Shown one piece after another: positions 27,887 through 35,883 of a DNA stretch of 51,769 bases (position 1 is its first letter; the number at the start of each line of letters is the position of its first letter). The position numbers and the translations under genes were made by a program. The notes below the pieces were generated by a model that saw only the letters and a list, made by a program, of their open reading frames with translations, was not told the DNA's origin and ran no database searches. The stretch comes from a virus, in the IMG/VR virus record IMGVR_UViG_3300032073_000045, positions 1-51,769 of that record; one strand, given 5' to 3'.

Positions 27887-28461
27887 TATGCTGTGCCAGA
27901 ATACTTCTTCCAGATTTCTAAATCAAGATCAGTCACTGACTTACCTAGTTGTCGAGCAATACTCTTAAAGATGTTCGCGAAATAATGATAAGTGTTCTCG
28001 TTGGTCGGCGTGCTCTTTGGGGCGTCACTGTATCCTTGATCACGAAGGAACCTTAAGATATGTGTATCGAGCATTGGTTCGTCAAAGTCTTCGCGACTAT
28101 GAGAAAGAAAGAATCTTGCTGTTTTGAGCCCGATGCCAGCAACCTGTAGTAAACGGTTAAGAGTAACGGTTTGAAGGTCTTGAATCTTGGATACAGCAAC
28201 ATAAGAATTGTATCTTTGCTTGTATGGGCTAAGCTTTGCCCAATGCATGATCTCCTGCAACCGGCCCAATTTAATCAATTTTCTTATACAATTAAGTGGA
28301 GTAGTTTCTTTTGTTATATCTTTTGCTCTTTCAATAAACACTTCTAATTTAGGTGCTTCGATTGAACTTTTCTTTCCTGCTACATTAATACAAAATAAGA
28401 TAAATTCTTCTAATTCGTATTGTGTTCTATTATAGTTTGTTACTTCTGCTGGATTAATCAT
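27886..28461 (-). CDS. HhH-GPD (endonuclease III-like) protein
   Basis: 191 residues from ATG 28461. The hairpin LLQVAGIGLKTARFFL (104-119) and the LDTH motif with Asp132 match the helix-hairpin-helix and catalytic Asp of the EndoIII/AlkA superfamily. The iron-sulfur cluster cysteines of EndoIII are absent. Likely a base-excision glycosylase or an enzyme acting on modified bases. A second HhH-GPD protein lies at 40.7 kb. Confidence 0.78.
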   Translation of the reverse strand: MINPAEVTNYNRTQYELEEFILFCINVAGKKSSIEAPKLEVFIERAKDITKETTPLNCIRKLIKLGRLQEIMHWAKLSPYKQRYNSYVAVSKIQDLQTVTLNRLLQVAGIGLKTARFFLSHSREDFDEPMLDTHILRFLRDQGYSDAPKSTPTNENTYHYFANIFKSIARQLGKSVTDLDLEIWKKYSGTA

Positions 28462-28480
28462 ATGTTTTTTTTGTTTATGG

Positions 28481-28735
28481 TTATTGTGCAATGTGGAGTG
28501 TTGTGCGAAGATTGTCGCATTCTTTACTCGAGAAAAATACTTCTCTGCAATAGTCGACATCTCTATTTTCTACATCTTCGATGCGTTGAATTGCACGCCA
28601 AACAGGCATGCGTTCTCTTTGCATTCCGCCCCATTTGATTACTACTCTCATGTGTGGAAAGTGTTCGTTGAGTTCGGCGAGTTGTGGTTTGGTTATATAT
28701 CCGTAGTTCGCGAGAATGTTTTTTAATGTGTTCAT
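28481..28735 (-). CDS. small protein of unknown function
   Basis: 84 residues from ATG 28735 (MNTLKNILANYGYITKPQLA...), fixed by a promoter ending 7 nt upstream. KWGGMQRERMPVWRAIQRIE looks like a compact helical unit. Upstream partner of the HhH-GPD gene. Confidence 0.68.
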   Translation of the reverse strand: MNTLKNILANYGYITKPQLAELNEHFPHMRVVIKWGGMQRERMPVWRAIQRIEDVENRDVDYCREVFFSSKECDNLRTTLHIAQ

Positions 28736-28742
28736 GAGTACT

Positions 28743-28770
28743 AGTATGACAGATTTCGAATCATTGTCAA
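28743..28770 (-). promoter_or_regulatory. sigma70-type promoter
   Basis: -35 TTGACA, 16 nt, -10 CATACT; ATG 7 nt later. It lies just past the terminator of the RNA gene. Confidence 0.8.
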
Positions 28771-28772
28771 AC

Positions 28773-28807
28773 AAAAAAACCTACCCAAGGAATAAACCTT
28801 GAGTAGG
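28773..28807 (-). terminator. intrinsic terminator of the noncoding RNA
   Basis: CCTACTCAAGG and CCTTGGGTAGG pair over 11 bp around TTTATT, followed by TTTTTTT on the minus strand. Confidence 0.93.
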
Positions 28808-29168
28808 CTAGAATGCATGATTAAGAAAATGGTGTGGGGAAGGACTACTGTATACCTCCAATTTTTCGGCGTGAACATCAGTTCATTGTGTACCTACTTC
28901 AAACTACAGACTAGACATGGTATTGTCATTTGGCTCATTCGATTGAACTCTACCAACCCTACCACAGGGATCTGCATACTTTAGCCCGCTCACGACAGGC
29001 TTATTCGGTCACCCACAGGATGTCTCCGTCGAGAACATCCAAAGTTAAAACAAATTGAAATGAGAATGTAAACTCTGATCTACAGAATGACGTATTAAAC
29101 TCCAACTTGTTTTTAAAATGTAAAAGATCAATTATTTTATTTGATTGAGTTTATTTCTCAATTGTTAT
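28773..29168 (-). ncRNA. candidate structured noncoding RNA, about 390 nt
   Basis: A consensus promoter (TTGACT-17-TATAAT) fires into this segment and a perfect intrinsic terminator ends it, with no credible coding frame between. Most of it (28810-29045) is clearly richer in G+C than the flanks. Local hairpins are visible: ggatgt...acatcc (29018-29040), atccct...agggtt, agcc...ggct. TGTGGG at 29012-29017 could pair with CCCACA at 28833-28838, closing a large domain. I find no tmRNA, RNase P or 6S signature, so the class is unknown. Confidence 0.72.
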
Positions 29169-29174
29169 ACGAGT

Positions 29175-29203
29175 ATTATACTATATATTTGATTAAAAGT
29201 CAA
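29175..29203 (-). promoter_or_regulatory. consensus sigma70 promoter of the noncoding RNA
   Basis: -35 TTGACT, 17 nt, -10 TATAAT. Predicted start about 29168. Confidence 0.9.
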
Positions 29204-29211
29204 GTACTTTT

Positions 29212-29466
29212 TTATATATTTGTAATTTTATTATTTGCTAATCTATTTATTCTTAATAAGTCTTGTTGTATTTGATTGATGTATTTGTATGTATTATTTG
29301 CATCAATTATTTTATTGTTTGGATATTGTGTGCAATGATAAAGATCAGCAATAAATTCATTTAGCTTGGCGAGTTTAACATATACATATTCTTTTTCAGT
29401 TAGCTCGTTGCGAAGTTCTTGTTCTGTGGCGAACATCGAGGCTTTTGGGGATAGTGGCTTGATCAT
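29212..29466 (-). CDS. small helical protein
   Basis: 84 residues, helical (NELTEKEYVYVKLAKLNEFI ... INQIQQDLLRINRLANNK). ATGA overlap with the upstream gene. No family recognised. Confidence 0.68.
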   Translation of the reverse strand: MIKPLSPKASMFATEQELRNELTEKEYVYVKLAKLNEFIADLYHCTQYPNNKIIDANNTYKYINQIQQDLLRINRLANNKITNI

Positions 29467-29795
29467 CCTTGTTGAGCTAGAGTTGAATCATAGAAATCCT
29501 TGTCTACCTTTCCGTCATCATCACGAACCTCAAGCTCAGTGCATTCAGCAGGATAAACATGGCATTCAGCATCCTTTCCGTTTTGGCTAATGTACCAAGT
29601 CGGAGGATTAAGAGGCTTAACGAGCATTCCTATAAAGCCGTACTCTACGAAATACTTCTTGACGATTGATTCGCCAATTCCATTAATTTTTACATTCAAT
29701 TTAGTTCCGATAGCAGGAATCGCTTTGGTGCTTGCCCATGCGAGCTTTTGGAATTCAGTATAGGAACTAACAGGTTGTTCAATTTTTTTGTGCAT
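29463..29795 (-). CDS. soluble beta-rich protein
   Basis: 110 residues. GTKLNVKINGIGESIVKKYF, then FIGMLVKPLNPPTWYI and CHVYPAECTELE resemble a conserved small phage protein with an SH3-like fold. TTGACA about 30 nt upstream suggests a promoter. Function unknown. Confidence 0.72.
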   Translation of the reverse strand: MHKKIEQPVSSYTEFQKLAWASTKAIPAIGTKLNVKINGIGESIVKKYFVEYGFIGMLVKPLNPPTWYISQNGKDAECHVYPAECTELEVRDDDGKVDKDFYDSTLAQQG

Positions 29796-29831
29796 AATTA
29801 TAGTGTGTCAGATTTTAGATTAAATGTCAAG

Positions 29832-30053
29832 TTAAATAAAAATTCCTTTCAATCTTAATCTTGCTCGGCTTGCTTCGACTCGTGCAATGCGAACTGCATC
29901 TGCTTTTTGAGATAGTTTGGTGGAATAGTATATACTATCCTCGGCAACTGATCCATAATTTGCAAACTTACCTTGCTTGTTCGCAGGTGTGTGTTTACCA
30001 CTTTTAATATCTGCCATTACTTGGCTCGCTCTCGCATTTTTCGCAATACTCAT
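29832..30053 (-). CDS. small basic protein
   Basis: 73 residues, Ala/Lys/Arg-rich. Possible promoter TTGACA-16-TATACT (30101-30135 region) with a leader of about 50 nt. No family recognised. Confidence 0.65.
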   Translation of the reverse strand: MSIAKNARASQVMADIKSGKHTPANKQGKFANYGSVAEDSIYYSTKLSQKADAVRIARVEASRARLRLKGIFI

Positions 30054-30144
30054 AATTTTATATAATTTTTAGGTTAATTAGTTTTAGCAATTTGTTTTAT
30101 GTATTCTAGTATATCAGAATGTAATATATTGTCAAGTCTTTTTT

Positions 30145-30333
30145 TTAAGAAATGAATCCATATGTTGGAAGATCAAATTCATGATCGAACATTCCTACTT
30201 CATCCCATCCATAAAGAATCAATGCTTGATCGAGATCATCTTTCATTAAATACTTTCTGTCAATAACTGCGAGTTCGCTACCATTTGGTATCATGCCGTC
30301 AATATTTTTAATGTCGATTTCTTGAAATGTCAT
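30145..30333 (-). CDS. small acidic protein
   Basis: 62 residues, ATGA overlap with the upstream gene. No family recognised. Confidence 0.65.
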   Translation of the reverse strand: MTFQEIDIKNIDGMIPNGSELAVIDRKYLMKDDLDQALILYGWDEVGMFDHEFDLPTYGFIS

Positions 30334-30581
30334 AGTACTTTTCCTCCAACTCTATAAACAGACCATTGTTCTTGTCCTTGATAAGAAATGTATTGATTGT
30401 CATTCTCTGCCCAATCAACTGCACCTTTAAGTGAACGAAAATAAAGAGGCGATTCGCTCGGACTCGCATCGTCTACTAACATATATACTCCCTCTGCGAG
30501 ATCGCATGGACTGACATTCTTTTCTTTTTCTGCTTGAGCTTGCCACTCAAGATATTCTAGTTGTTCTTCGCAATAATTCAT
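30330..30581 (-). CDS. small acidic alpha/beta protein
   Basis: 83 residues. SPLYFRSLKGAVDWAENDNQ suggests a strand-helix pair typical of small phage proteins. The promoter is at the end of the upstream gene. Confidence 0.68.
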   Translation of the reverse strand: MNYCEEQLEYLEWQAQAEKEKNVSPCDLAEGVYMLVDDASPSESPLYFRSLKGAVDWAENDNQYISYQGQEQWSVYRVGGKVL

Positions 30582-30588
30582 AACCCTA

Positions 30589-30616
30589 AGTATATCAGAT
30601 TAGGATTTGTTGTCAA
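30589..30616 (-). promoter_or_regulatory. sigma70-type promoter overlapping a gene end
   Basis: -35 TTGACA lies in the last codons of the 49-residue gene; 16 nt, extended TGA-TATACT; ATG about 8 nt later. Confidence 0.78.
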
Positions 30617-30749
30617 GTCTTTTTTTGTTGAATTTACTTTTTCCCCCGAATGCTCCTGTTGGAGTAGCTTGTCCGCCCTTTGAGCCGAACATCCCTTTTC
30701 CACTTTTCTTTTTTCCAACTAAGTATTTATTTGAGTTTATTTGATTCAT
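30600..30749 (-). CDS. small basic Gly/Lys-rich protein
   Basis: 49 residues (MNQINSNKYLVGKKKSGKGM then FGSKGGQATPTGAFGGKSKF). Low-complexity and basic; probably binds nucleic acid or membranes. A-rich sequence precedes the ATG. Confidence 0.62.
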   Translation of the reverse strand: MNQINSNKYLVGKKKSGKGMFGSKGGQATPTGAFGGKSKFNKKRLDNKS

Positions 30750-30756
30750 AATTTTA

Positions 30757-30870
30757 TTAAATTTTATTTGCGATTAATCTATATGCTTTATCTACTGCAA
30801 AAGATATTAATGTTAGAATTGTTATTGCTCCTACGCAACTTACTATTGAATGTATTATTTCGTATATCAT
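30757..30870 (-). CDS. tiny membrane protein (37 aa)
   Basis: MIYEIIHSIVSCVGAITILT then LISFAVDKAYRLIANKI: one transmembrane helix with a basic C-terminal tail. It starts 8 nt upstream of the next ATG and has no recognised homologue. Confidence 0.55.
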   Translation of the reverse strand: MIYEIIHSIVSCVGAITILTLISFAVDKAYRLIANKI

Positions 30871-31019
30871 ATTCTATAATTTATTTTATATAATTAAGTG
30901 TTTATTTGAGTTGTATTGTTTTGCTTTTTATATCATGCAATTGTATTGTTTATTTAGTATATTATATTGTATAAGAGTAAATACTATAATAAAGCATTTT
31001 ATATCATGCAAAAATTTGT

Positions 31020-31229
31020 TTATTTATTTCTTATTATTTGAGCAATCAACATTAGTGTTTTATTTAAATCAGATAATTCTTTTCTTACATCATCTGCATA
31101 TCCATTTGAGATAGATATTTGATCAGTTAGTTTCTCCAAGGTAGAACTTACCTTTGCTACTTGATCTGCATTCGTACCGCCCATATCATAAATCGCATCT
31201 TCTATTCTATTCAAGTCGTTTTTCTTCAT
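31020..31229 (-). CDS. small coiled-coil protein
   Basis: 69 residues from ATG 31229, set by a promoter ending 7 nt upstream. Heptad-like helices (VSSTLEKLTDQISI ... VRKELSDLNKTLMLIAQII). No family recognised. Confidence 0.7.
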   Translation of the reverse strand: MKKNDLNRIEDAIYDMGGTNADQVAKVSSTLEKLTDQISISNGYADDVRKELSDLNKTLMLIAQIIRNK

Positions 31230-31236
31230 AATTACA

Positions 31237-31265
31237 AGTATGGCAGAAGATTTGGCGATTGTCAA
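31237..31265 (-). promoter_or_regulatory. sigma70-type promoter
   Basis: -35 TTGACA, 17 nt, -10 CATACT; ATG 7 nt later. It lies just downstream of the tRNA cluster. Confidence 0.8.
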
Positions 31266-31288
31266 GAACTAATTTTAAAAAAGTGGTG

Positions 31289-31371
31289 TGCCCAAGGAGG
31301 GACTTGAACCCTCACGCTATTACTAGCAACGGATTTTAAGTCCGTAGCGTCTACCATTCCGCCACTTAGGC
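31289..31371 (-). tRNA. tRNA-Leu(TAA)
   Basis: Acceptor GCCTAAG/CTTGGGC, anticodon loop with TAA (CTTAAAA), a long variable arm, T-arm GAGGG-TTCAAGT-CCCTC. CCA is not encoded. Confidence 0.93.
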
Positions 31372-31404
31372 AAATTATTTGGATTCTATAAATTCTTTTG
31401 TTAA

Positions 31405-31481
31405 TGGCGGGATAGACGAGACTCGAACTCGCGACCTTCTGCGTGACAGGCAGACACTCTAACCAACTGAGCTACTACCCC
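31405..31481 (-). tRNA. tRNA-Asp(GTC)
   Basis: Acceptor GGGGTAG/CTATCCC, anticodon loop with GTC (CCTGTCACG), T-arm around TTCGAGT, encoded CCA. Confidence 0.94.
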
Positions 31482-31513
31482 CATTATTTGATAAAAATAT
31501 TTGTATAATTAAG

Positions 31514-31606
31514 TGGCGGAGAAAGAGGGATTCGAACCCTCGGAAGAGTGTTAAACCCTTCAGCAGTTTAGCAAACTACCGCATTCGACCACTCTGCCAT
31601 TTCTCC
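31514..31606 (-). tRNA. tRNA-Ser(GCT)
   Basis: Acceptor GGAGAAA/TTTCTCC, anticodon GCT in TTTGCTAAA, a long variable arm, T-arm GAGGG-TTCGAAT-CCCTC, encoded CCA. Confidence 0.94.
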
Positions 31607-31624
31607 TCGAAATAACATTACACT

Positions 31625-31837
31625 TTATTTGTCGTAAATATTTGTACAATTAAATTCGGGCGAGTCAGTCCACATTCCTTTGGCATATTTGCCATCGTTT
31701 GTTTTGAGATTGATTGTTGCGTACAAGTGTTCAAGCATTGCCTTGTCATCTTCGCTTTCTTTATTTGATGTTTTATTTTTTGCAATTATTTCATTAACTT
31801 CATCTAATATATGATCTATTTCTCTTCGTGCGTGCAT
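31625..31837 (-). CDS. small charged helical protein
   Basis: 70 residues, helical N terminus (REIDHILDEVNEIIAKNK) and an acidic middle. It shares an overlapping TAATG-type junction with the next gene upstream. No family recognised. Confidence 0.65.
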   Translation of the reverse strand: MHARREIDHILDEVNEIIAKNKTSNKESEDDKAMLEHLYATINLKTNDGKYAKGMWTDSPEFNCTNIYDK

Positions 31838-32061
31838 TACTTATTATTGTTTTTTAATTTTATTAAATATTCTTTTAAATTAGTCGCTTCTATATATGCC
31901 CTATCTATATTATCATTACCTATATGAAATCCGATACTCTCATTACTTGTAATAACATTCTCTGTTTCTTCATCATCAAAACAAGAAATATTTTGTTCAA
32001 TTAATTGTATTATTTCATATGATAAATGTAATACATCTTCATCGGTATATTTATTTGCCAT
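31837..32061 (-). CDS. small acidic helical protein
   Basis: 74 residues. Its layout (helix, acidic loop, ITSNESIGFHIGNDNIDRAY then a helix ending in Lys) echoes the next gene (INLCNNSMNFYMELGEREKA), so the two may be paralogues. Confidence 0.65.
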   Translation of the reverse strand: MANKYTDEDVLHLSYEIIQLIEQNISCFDDEETENVITSNESIGFHIGNDNIDRAYIEATNLKEYLIKLKNNNK

Positions 32062-32257
32062 TGTTTACTATATTATTTAATAATTGTAATGTATATTTAG
32101 CTTCCCACAATGCTTTTTCTCGCTCGCCTAATTCCATGTAAAAATTCATGCTATTATTGCAGAGATTTATGGTTTCGGCATCATCAGTTGATAGTTTATT
32201 TATCTTTGTATTGAATATTTCTATTATTTCGGCACTTATCTTTTGTAATTCATCCAT
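32051..32257 (-). CDS. small acidic helical protein
   Basis: 68 residues from ATG 32257; an in-frame TTG lies 12 nt further upstream. Pattern shared with the 31837 gene (see there). Confidence 0.63.
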   Translation of the reverse strand: MDELQKISAEIIEIFNTKINKLSTDDAETINLCNNSMNFYMELGEREKALWEAKYTLQLLNNIVNNGK

Positions 32258-32291
32258 TTTTTTATGCAATTAAGTATATTTATTTATTATT

Positions 32292-32498
32292 TTATTTATT
32301 TTCTAGTGGTGGAACATCAATATCTTGCGTATTATGCAAACTAGACTCTGTTACATCCATGCTTTCTTCTAATTTACAACATTCTTTCTCTAAATCTTGC
32401 TTGATTTGTTGTGTTGGGGCAGTTTTCACCGCCTCTTTATACATCTGAAGCATTTTATCTTTGCTCATTGGCGGTGGACTATTAGTTTTCTCATTCAT
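32292..32498 (-). CDS. small charged protein
   Basis: 68 residues, Lys/Glu-rich helix (SKDKMLQMYKEAVKTA ... KQDLEKECCKLEESM) and a polar tail. Upstream TTGACT-17-TATAGT promoter. No family recognised. Confidence 0.63.
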   Translation of the reverse strand: MNEKTNSPPPMSKDKMLQMYKEAVKTAPTQQIKQDLEKECCKLEESMDVTESSLHNTQDIDVPPLENK

Positions 32499-32632
32499 AA
32501 TATACTATATACTATACAATATAATAAAAGACAAGTCAAGAATAAATGTAAATAATTATAAAATTTTGTAAATAATTGAAAGATAATGACTTATTATATT
32601 AATCTTTGTAAAGAGTTGGAAATCCATGAGAA

Positions 32633-33049
32633 TTACGCTTGATTGATTGCTTTCTTGGCGAGTTGCTCGACTTGATCCTCTTGATCCGCACAACTTGATA
32701 GAATATTTTGTTCAATAAACCTCTCATTATCAGCACTAATTTTATTAATTTTTTCATGTAATTGCGTTATTTTATTTATTATTTCTTGTATTGTATTAAT
32801 TTCTTCATCATTTGAAAGACAATCTTCGACCAATTTCTTTAAACAATAATCTAATGTAGAATAATATCCAATTAAATGCCACTTATATTGTACATTATTT
32901 GATGAATTATTTTGTGCGATTGGCTCGCTACCACTCTTGCCGTTCCTTCCATATGGATTTTTTGCTTGTTGTTTTTCTTTTTTTACTTCAACACACAAGT
33001 TTAAACTATCATATCTTCTAATTCTATAATTATTTATTTGTATTTGCAT
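32633..33049 (-). CDS. unknown protein with coiled-coil tail
   Basis: 138 residues. N-terminal beta strands (MQIQINNYRIRRYDSLNLCV, then KWHLIGYYSTLDYCLKKLVE) resemble a conserved small phage protein in which RYDSLN..V and GYY.TL are typical; the rest is a long helix (INTIQEIINKITQLHEKINK). Confidence 0.7.
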   Translation of the reverse strand: MQIQINNYRIRRYDSLNLCVEVKKEKQQAKNPYGRNGKSGSEPIAQNNSSNNVQYKWHLIGYYSTLDYCLKKLVEDCLSNDEEINTIQEIINKITQLHEKINKISADNERFIEQNILSSCADQEDQVEQLAKKAINQA

Positions 33050-33368
33050 TATTTTTCTTTTGTTATTAAGTTATAATCGAATGTTTTATTTTATATATTT
33101 AAGTCGGGCAACCCACTATCACCCATTTTACCCCACATTTTAATAATTTTATTTATATTTTTATTTTATATTTTAATCTATTATTTACTATACTAATATT
33201 CTTATTATATTGTATTGTTTTCCTTATATAGAATGGTATATGGTGTTATAGTATATAGGGATGATTAATAGGGTATCTTACGAGGTTTCTATGAGGCATT
33301 CCTTGGTATGCTTGTTTATAGTTGTTTGATATGTTGGCTTATATGTAACATATATGTTTAACATATGT
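33050..33368. other. A+T-rich intergenic stretch before the ligase stop
   Basis: About 320 bp with no convincing gene. It contains a small palindrome (aacatatatgtt) and repeated tat words. A 31-codon frame that overlaps the ligase stop by 8 nt is the only short reading frame noticed and is too weak to call. Confidence 0.5.
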
Positions 33369-34559
33369 TTATTCATAATTTCTAAAACCTATTGCATAAG
33401 GAAACCTTGGAATTCCATCGGGAGTAAGTTGGAAATACTTAATGGTTGCTAACTGACCAATATAATCTTTGCGATTATCATAGATTTCTTTGAGGTATTC
33501 AAATGAACCTTTAATATTAGAATTGAATGTGGTATTTGTTTTCGGACAATAACACACTAAATGTTTTGCAGTTCCACTACGATTGCCATTTCCAATATTA
33601 ATATCTACAACTTTATATTCTGCATCAATAAATTCTTTTCTTTTTAATAATGATGTACTTCTTTTGTTATCATATTTAGATAGTGATTTGCGAACCATTT
33701 GTCCTTCGTATCCTTGTTCAAGATATTGTTCATACAAACTATTTAGATTGCCGAGAGAATATACTTCATTTGTTTCAACTAATATAATATGTTTGTTTGT
33801 CATTAGTTTAGCTTTTAGTTCATCCATTCTAAAATCAAACGATTGGTTTTCATTTACAACATCATTGATCTTTGGTGCATCATATACATGATATTGAATA
33901 GTATCTTCTGCTTCTGCGAGTCGTTCTTGATATTCAGTTTGCTTTTTGGCAAATGCTTTATCAGTCATACTTGCTGACTTGGTTGGTCTTTGCTTGCGAA
34001 CAAGTGATGTAATCTTGTTGAAGTTTTCACGCAAATCATGGTTGTATAGTTCACCATCGAGAATAGCGTTTGGATGAGCGAGAAAGAACCCATTTAGGCT
34101 TTTAAGGATATGAGGTATGCACTCTATCTCCTTACCATTGCGAGTTCGTCCTACGAGTTCTCCATCTTCTTTGCGAACAACACAACGAATGCCATCTAGC
34201 TTTGGTTGCGAAAAATGAGGATACTTACCAACCAATTCGTCTTGACGATCTTTAAAATTGTGTGCAAGCATTGGCTCATAAAACTTTTTTTTCTGTGCAT
34301 CTATCTCGTTGAGGGCATACCCACTATCCAATTTCTTTTGGAATTTAGCTTGAGCTTGCAATTCTGCTTGACCTTCGGGAGTTGTTTCATTACTTCGCCC
34401 AACATTCTTGGCGATTGTGGTTGTAGCTTTATCTTGGGTCTTCTTGCCCTCAACCAAGCCTTTAACTGCATAAAAGGATGCACCATCGATGTGCATCGTC
34501 CACTCACGCAATTTTCCTTTAGTATCTACTTTATATAATGTCTGCAATGTTTTCGTCAT
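33369..34559 (-). CDS. ATP-dependent DNA ligase with WGR-like domain
   Basis: 396 residues. The N terminus (about 5-80: LYKVDTKGKLREWTMHIDG ... KNVGRSNETTPEGQAELQAQ) matches WGR-like domains found on some phage ligases. The core has motif I QPKLDGIR with Lys120, motif III ILDGEL (Asp168), motif IV GYEGQMVR and motif V LLKRKEF. It seals nicks in replication and repair. Leaderless start from the promoter. Confidence 0.94.
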   Translation of the reverse strand: MTKTLQTLYKVDTKGKLREWTMHIDGASFYAVKGLVEGKKTQDKATTTIAKNVGRSNETTPEGQAELQAQAKFQKKLDSGYALNEIDAQKKKFYEPMLAHNFKDRQDELVGKYPHFSQPKLDGIRCVVRKEDGELVGRTRNGKEIECIPHILKSLNGFFLAHPNAILDGELYNHDLRENFNKITSLVRKQRPTKSASMTDKAFAKKQTEYQERLAEAEDTIQYHVYDAPKINDVVNENQSFDFRMDELKAKLMTNKHIILVETNEVYSLGNLNSLYEQYLEQGYEGQMVRKSLSKYDNKRSTSLLKRKEFIDAEYKVVDINIGNGNRSGTAKHLVCYCPKTNTTFNSNIKGSFEYLKEIYDNRKDYIGQLATIKYFQLTPDGIPRFPYAIGFRNYE

Positions 34560-34566
34560 GGTTATA

Positions 34567-34595
34567 ATAATACGAAATTTTTAGCTTGATGTCAA
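34567..34595 (-). promoter_or_regulatory. sigma70-type promoter of the ligase gene
   Basis: -35 TTGACA, 17 nt, -10 TATTAT; ATG 7 nt later. Confidence 0.82.
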
Positions 34596-34599
34596 GCAT

Positions 34600-34803
34600 T
34601 TAAATTAGTTTTTGTAAGATTTTTAATTCTTTGATTCCCAAGTGTTTAGATAAATACAAGCAAAAATCTATTAAATTAGCCCGATTTGAAAATACAATGT
34701 CATGTCGAATATAGTCTGCGACTTGAGCATATTGTCCATCTTGCCAACGCTCTGTTAATTGTAAAAATAAATTACTTTGATTGTCTTCTGCGATCTTGGG
34801 CAT
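34600..34803 (-). CDS. small helical protein
   Basis: 67 residues, helical, no family recognised. Overlaps the next gene by 32 nt. Confidence 0.62.
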   Translation of the reverse strand: MPKIAEDNQSNLFLQLTERWQDGQYAQVADYIRHDIVFSNRANLIDFCLYLSKHLGIKELKILQKLI

Positions 34804-34954
34804 TGCGAACCTTTTGAGTGACCATTACATTCGGCATATCAATGTGTGGCACAAGAGGCTTTGCACCCGAATGCGAAACCTTTTTTGAGACTTCATGTAA
34901 TTTTGCACTTTGTTCTTTTGAAGTGTTTCTTCTTGTGGTTGCTTTTTTGCTCAT
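34772..34954 (-). CDS. small basic protein
   Basis: 60 residues with a strongly basic N terminus (KKATTRRNTSKEQSAK) and tail (QDRRRQSK). Nucleic-acid binding is likely from composition alone. Confidence 0.62.
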   Translation of the reverse strand: MSKKATTRRNTSKEQSAKLHEVSKKVSHSGAKPLVPHIDMPNVMVTQKVRNAQDRRRQSK

Positions 34955-34976
34955 GTTATTTTATAGTTTTTTTTGT

Positions 34977-35150
34977 TTAATTAGCTTTGGTTGTTTGTAG
35001 ATGATCCCAAGGAAATCCTTCAATTTGATCTAAAATTTCGTTCAGACAACTTAATTCTGAAATGTATGCTTGTTCTTCCTCTTGGCAAAGTGTGTGTGCG
35101 TTTGCACAAAATTCCATACGCTCGTATATTTTATTTATTATTTCTTGCAT
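34977..35150 (-). CDS. small acidic helical protein
   Basis: 57 residues (MQEIINKIYERMEFCANAHT...TTKAN), helical, starting 1 nt before the next stop. Very short spacing supports it as an operon member. Confidence 0.65.
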   Translation of the reverse strand: MQEIINKIYERMEFCANAHTLCQEEEQAYISELSCLNEILDQIEGFPWDHLQTTKAN

Positions 35151-35333
35151 TTATTTTTTTCTCCATATAGTTTGTTTTAATGAAAGTTTGATTGTTTTGA
35201 AATTCAAGTAAACATGATTTAATGTATTTAAATAATTTATGTTTTTATTTAAGTAGGTAATCATGTTCTTCTCTGTATGAAAGTTTATTTGTTTGTCTTC
35301 TTCGTTATCCTTGTATGAAATGTTATACTTCAA
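35151..35333 (-). CDS. small basic protein with TTG start
   Basis: 60 residues. The only start near the end of the upstream gene is a TTG overlapping its stop (TTGA). Lys/Asn-rich; an internal Met at 24 is an alternative. Confidence 0.5.
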   Translation of the reverse strand: MKYNISYKDNEEDKQINFHTEKNMITYLNKNINYLNTLNHVYLNFKTIKLSLKQTIWRKK

Positions 35334-35626
35334 AATGGAATCTCGTCTCTTGGGTCTTGTTTGAAACTTCTAATATCTTTCTTTTTCTTCATCTTCTGTG
35401 CGAATGTTCGCTCGTTATGTTTAATATAGCACTTATCGCCATTCTCGTCAAGTTTATTATACGCAATCGCAAAACCTAAAGATTTAAGTGATTCAAGATC
35501 AACCTCATCAAGACTTTTCTTGCGAGTCATATTGTTAATTGCTTGTGCGTGAACAGAAGTAACTACATAAAGAGGTTCGCTTCTATTGCTTAAAATTTTA
35601 TGTTCAACTAAGATTTCGTCTTTCAT
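35330..35626 (-). CDS. small basic protein
   Basis: 98 residues; ATGA overlap with the previous gene. RTFAQKMKKKKDIRSF is strongly basic. No family recognised. Confidence 0.65.
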   Translation of the reverse strand: MKDEILVEHKILSNRSEPLYVVTSVHAQAINNMTRKKSLDEVDLESLKSLGFAIAYNKLDENGDKCYIKHNERTFAQKMKKKKDIRSFKQDPRDEIPF

Positions 35627-35883
35627 TTTGATCCGCCATTTATATCTTTAAGGTAATTTTCTCTAGCTTGATTTCTTTTAGCTTCATTAATTTCTTCTTG
35701 CAATAAAGTATTGATTCTGTCCATGTCTTCAATATAAATTTCTTCGTAATGCTTTTCTATTACATTTGCAATTTCTTCTGTGCAGTTGTAGAATCTTTCC
35801 ATTGTCTTATCGTGATCTTCTTTTTGAATCGGCAAATCTGAACTTTGCCTAATACAACCTTCTATTATTGAGTAATCGCACAT
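35623..35883 (-). CDS. acidic helical protein
   Basis: 86 residues, helical (TEEIANVIEKHYEEIYIEDM, then a Glu/Lys segment). ATGA overlap at its end; overlaps the next gene by 19 nt. Confidence 0.65.
   Translation of the reverse strand: MCDYSIIEGCIRQSSDLPIQKEDHDKTMERFYNCTEEIANVIEKHYEEIYIEDMDRINTLLQEEINEAKRNQARENYLKDINGGSK

Noticed and set aside
28799-28984. Plus-strand reading frame over the noncoding RNA
   Set aside because: No promoter or ribosome site, and it is antisense to a transcription unit with promoter and terminator.
28773-29168. tmRNA, RNase P RNA or 6S RNA
   Set aside because: None of their conserved sequence blocks or tRNA-like ends could be found.
33270-33376. 31-codon minus-strand frame after the ligase stop
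   Set aside because: It overlaps the ligase stop by 8 nt like other coupled genes, but its sequence is only A+T-driven low complexity and no hydrophobic helix or family was seen.
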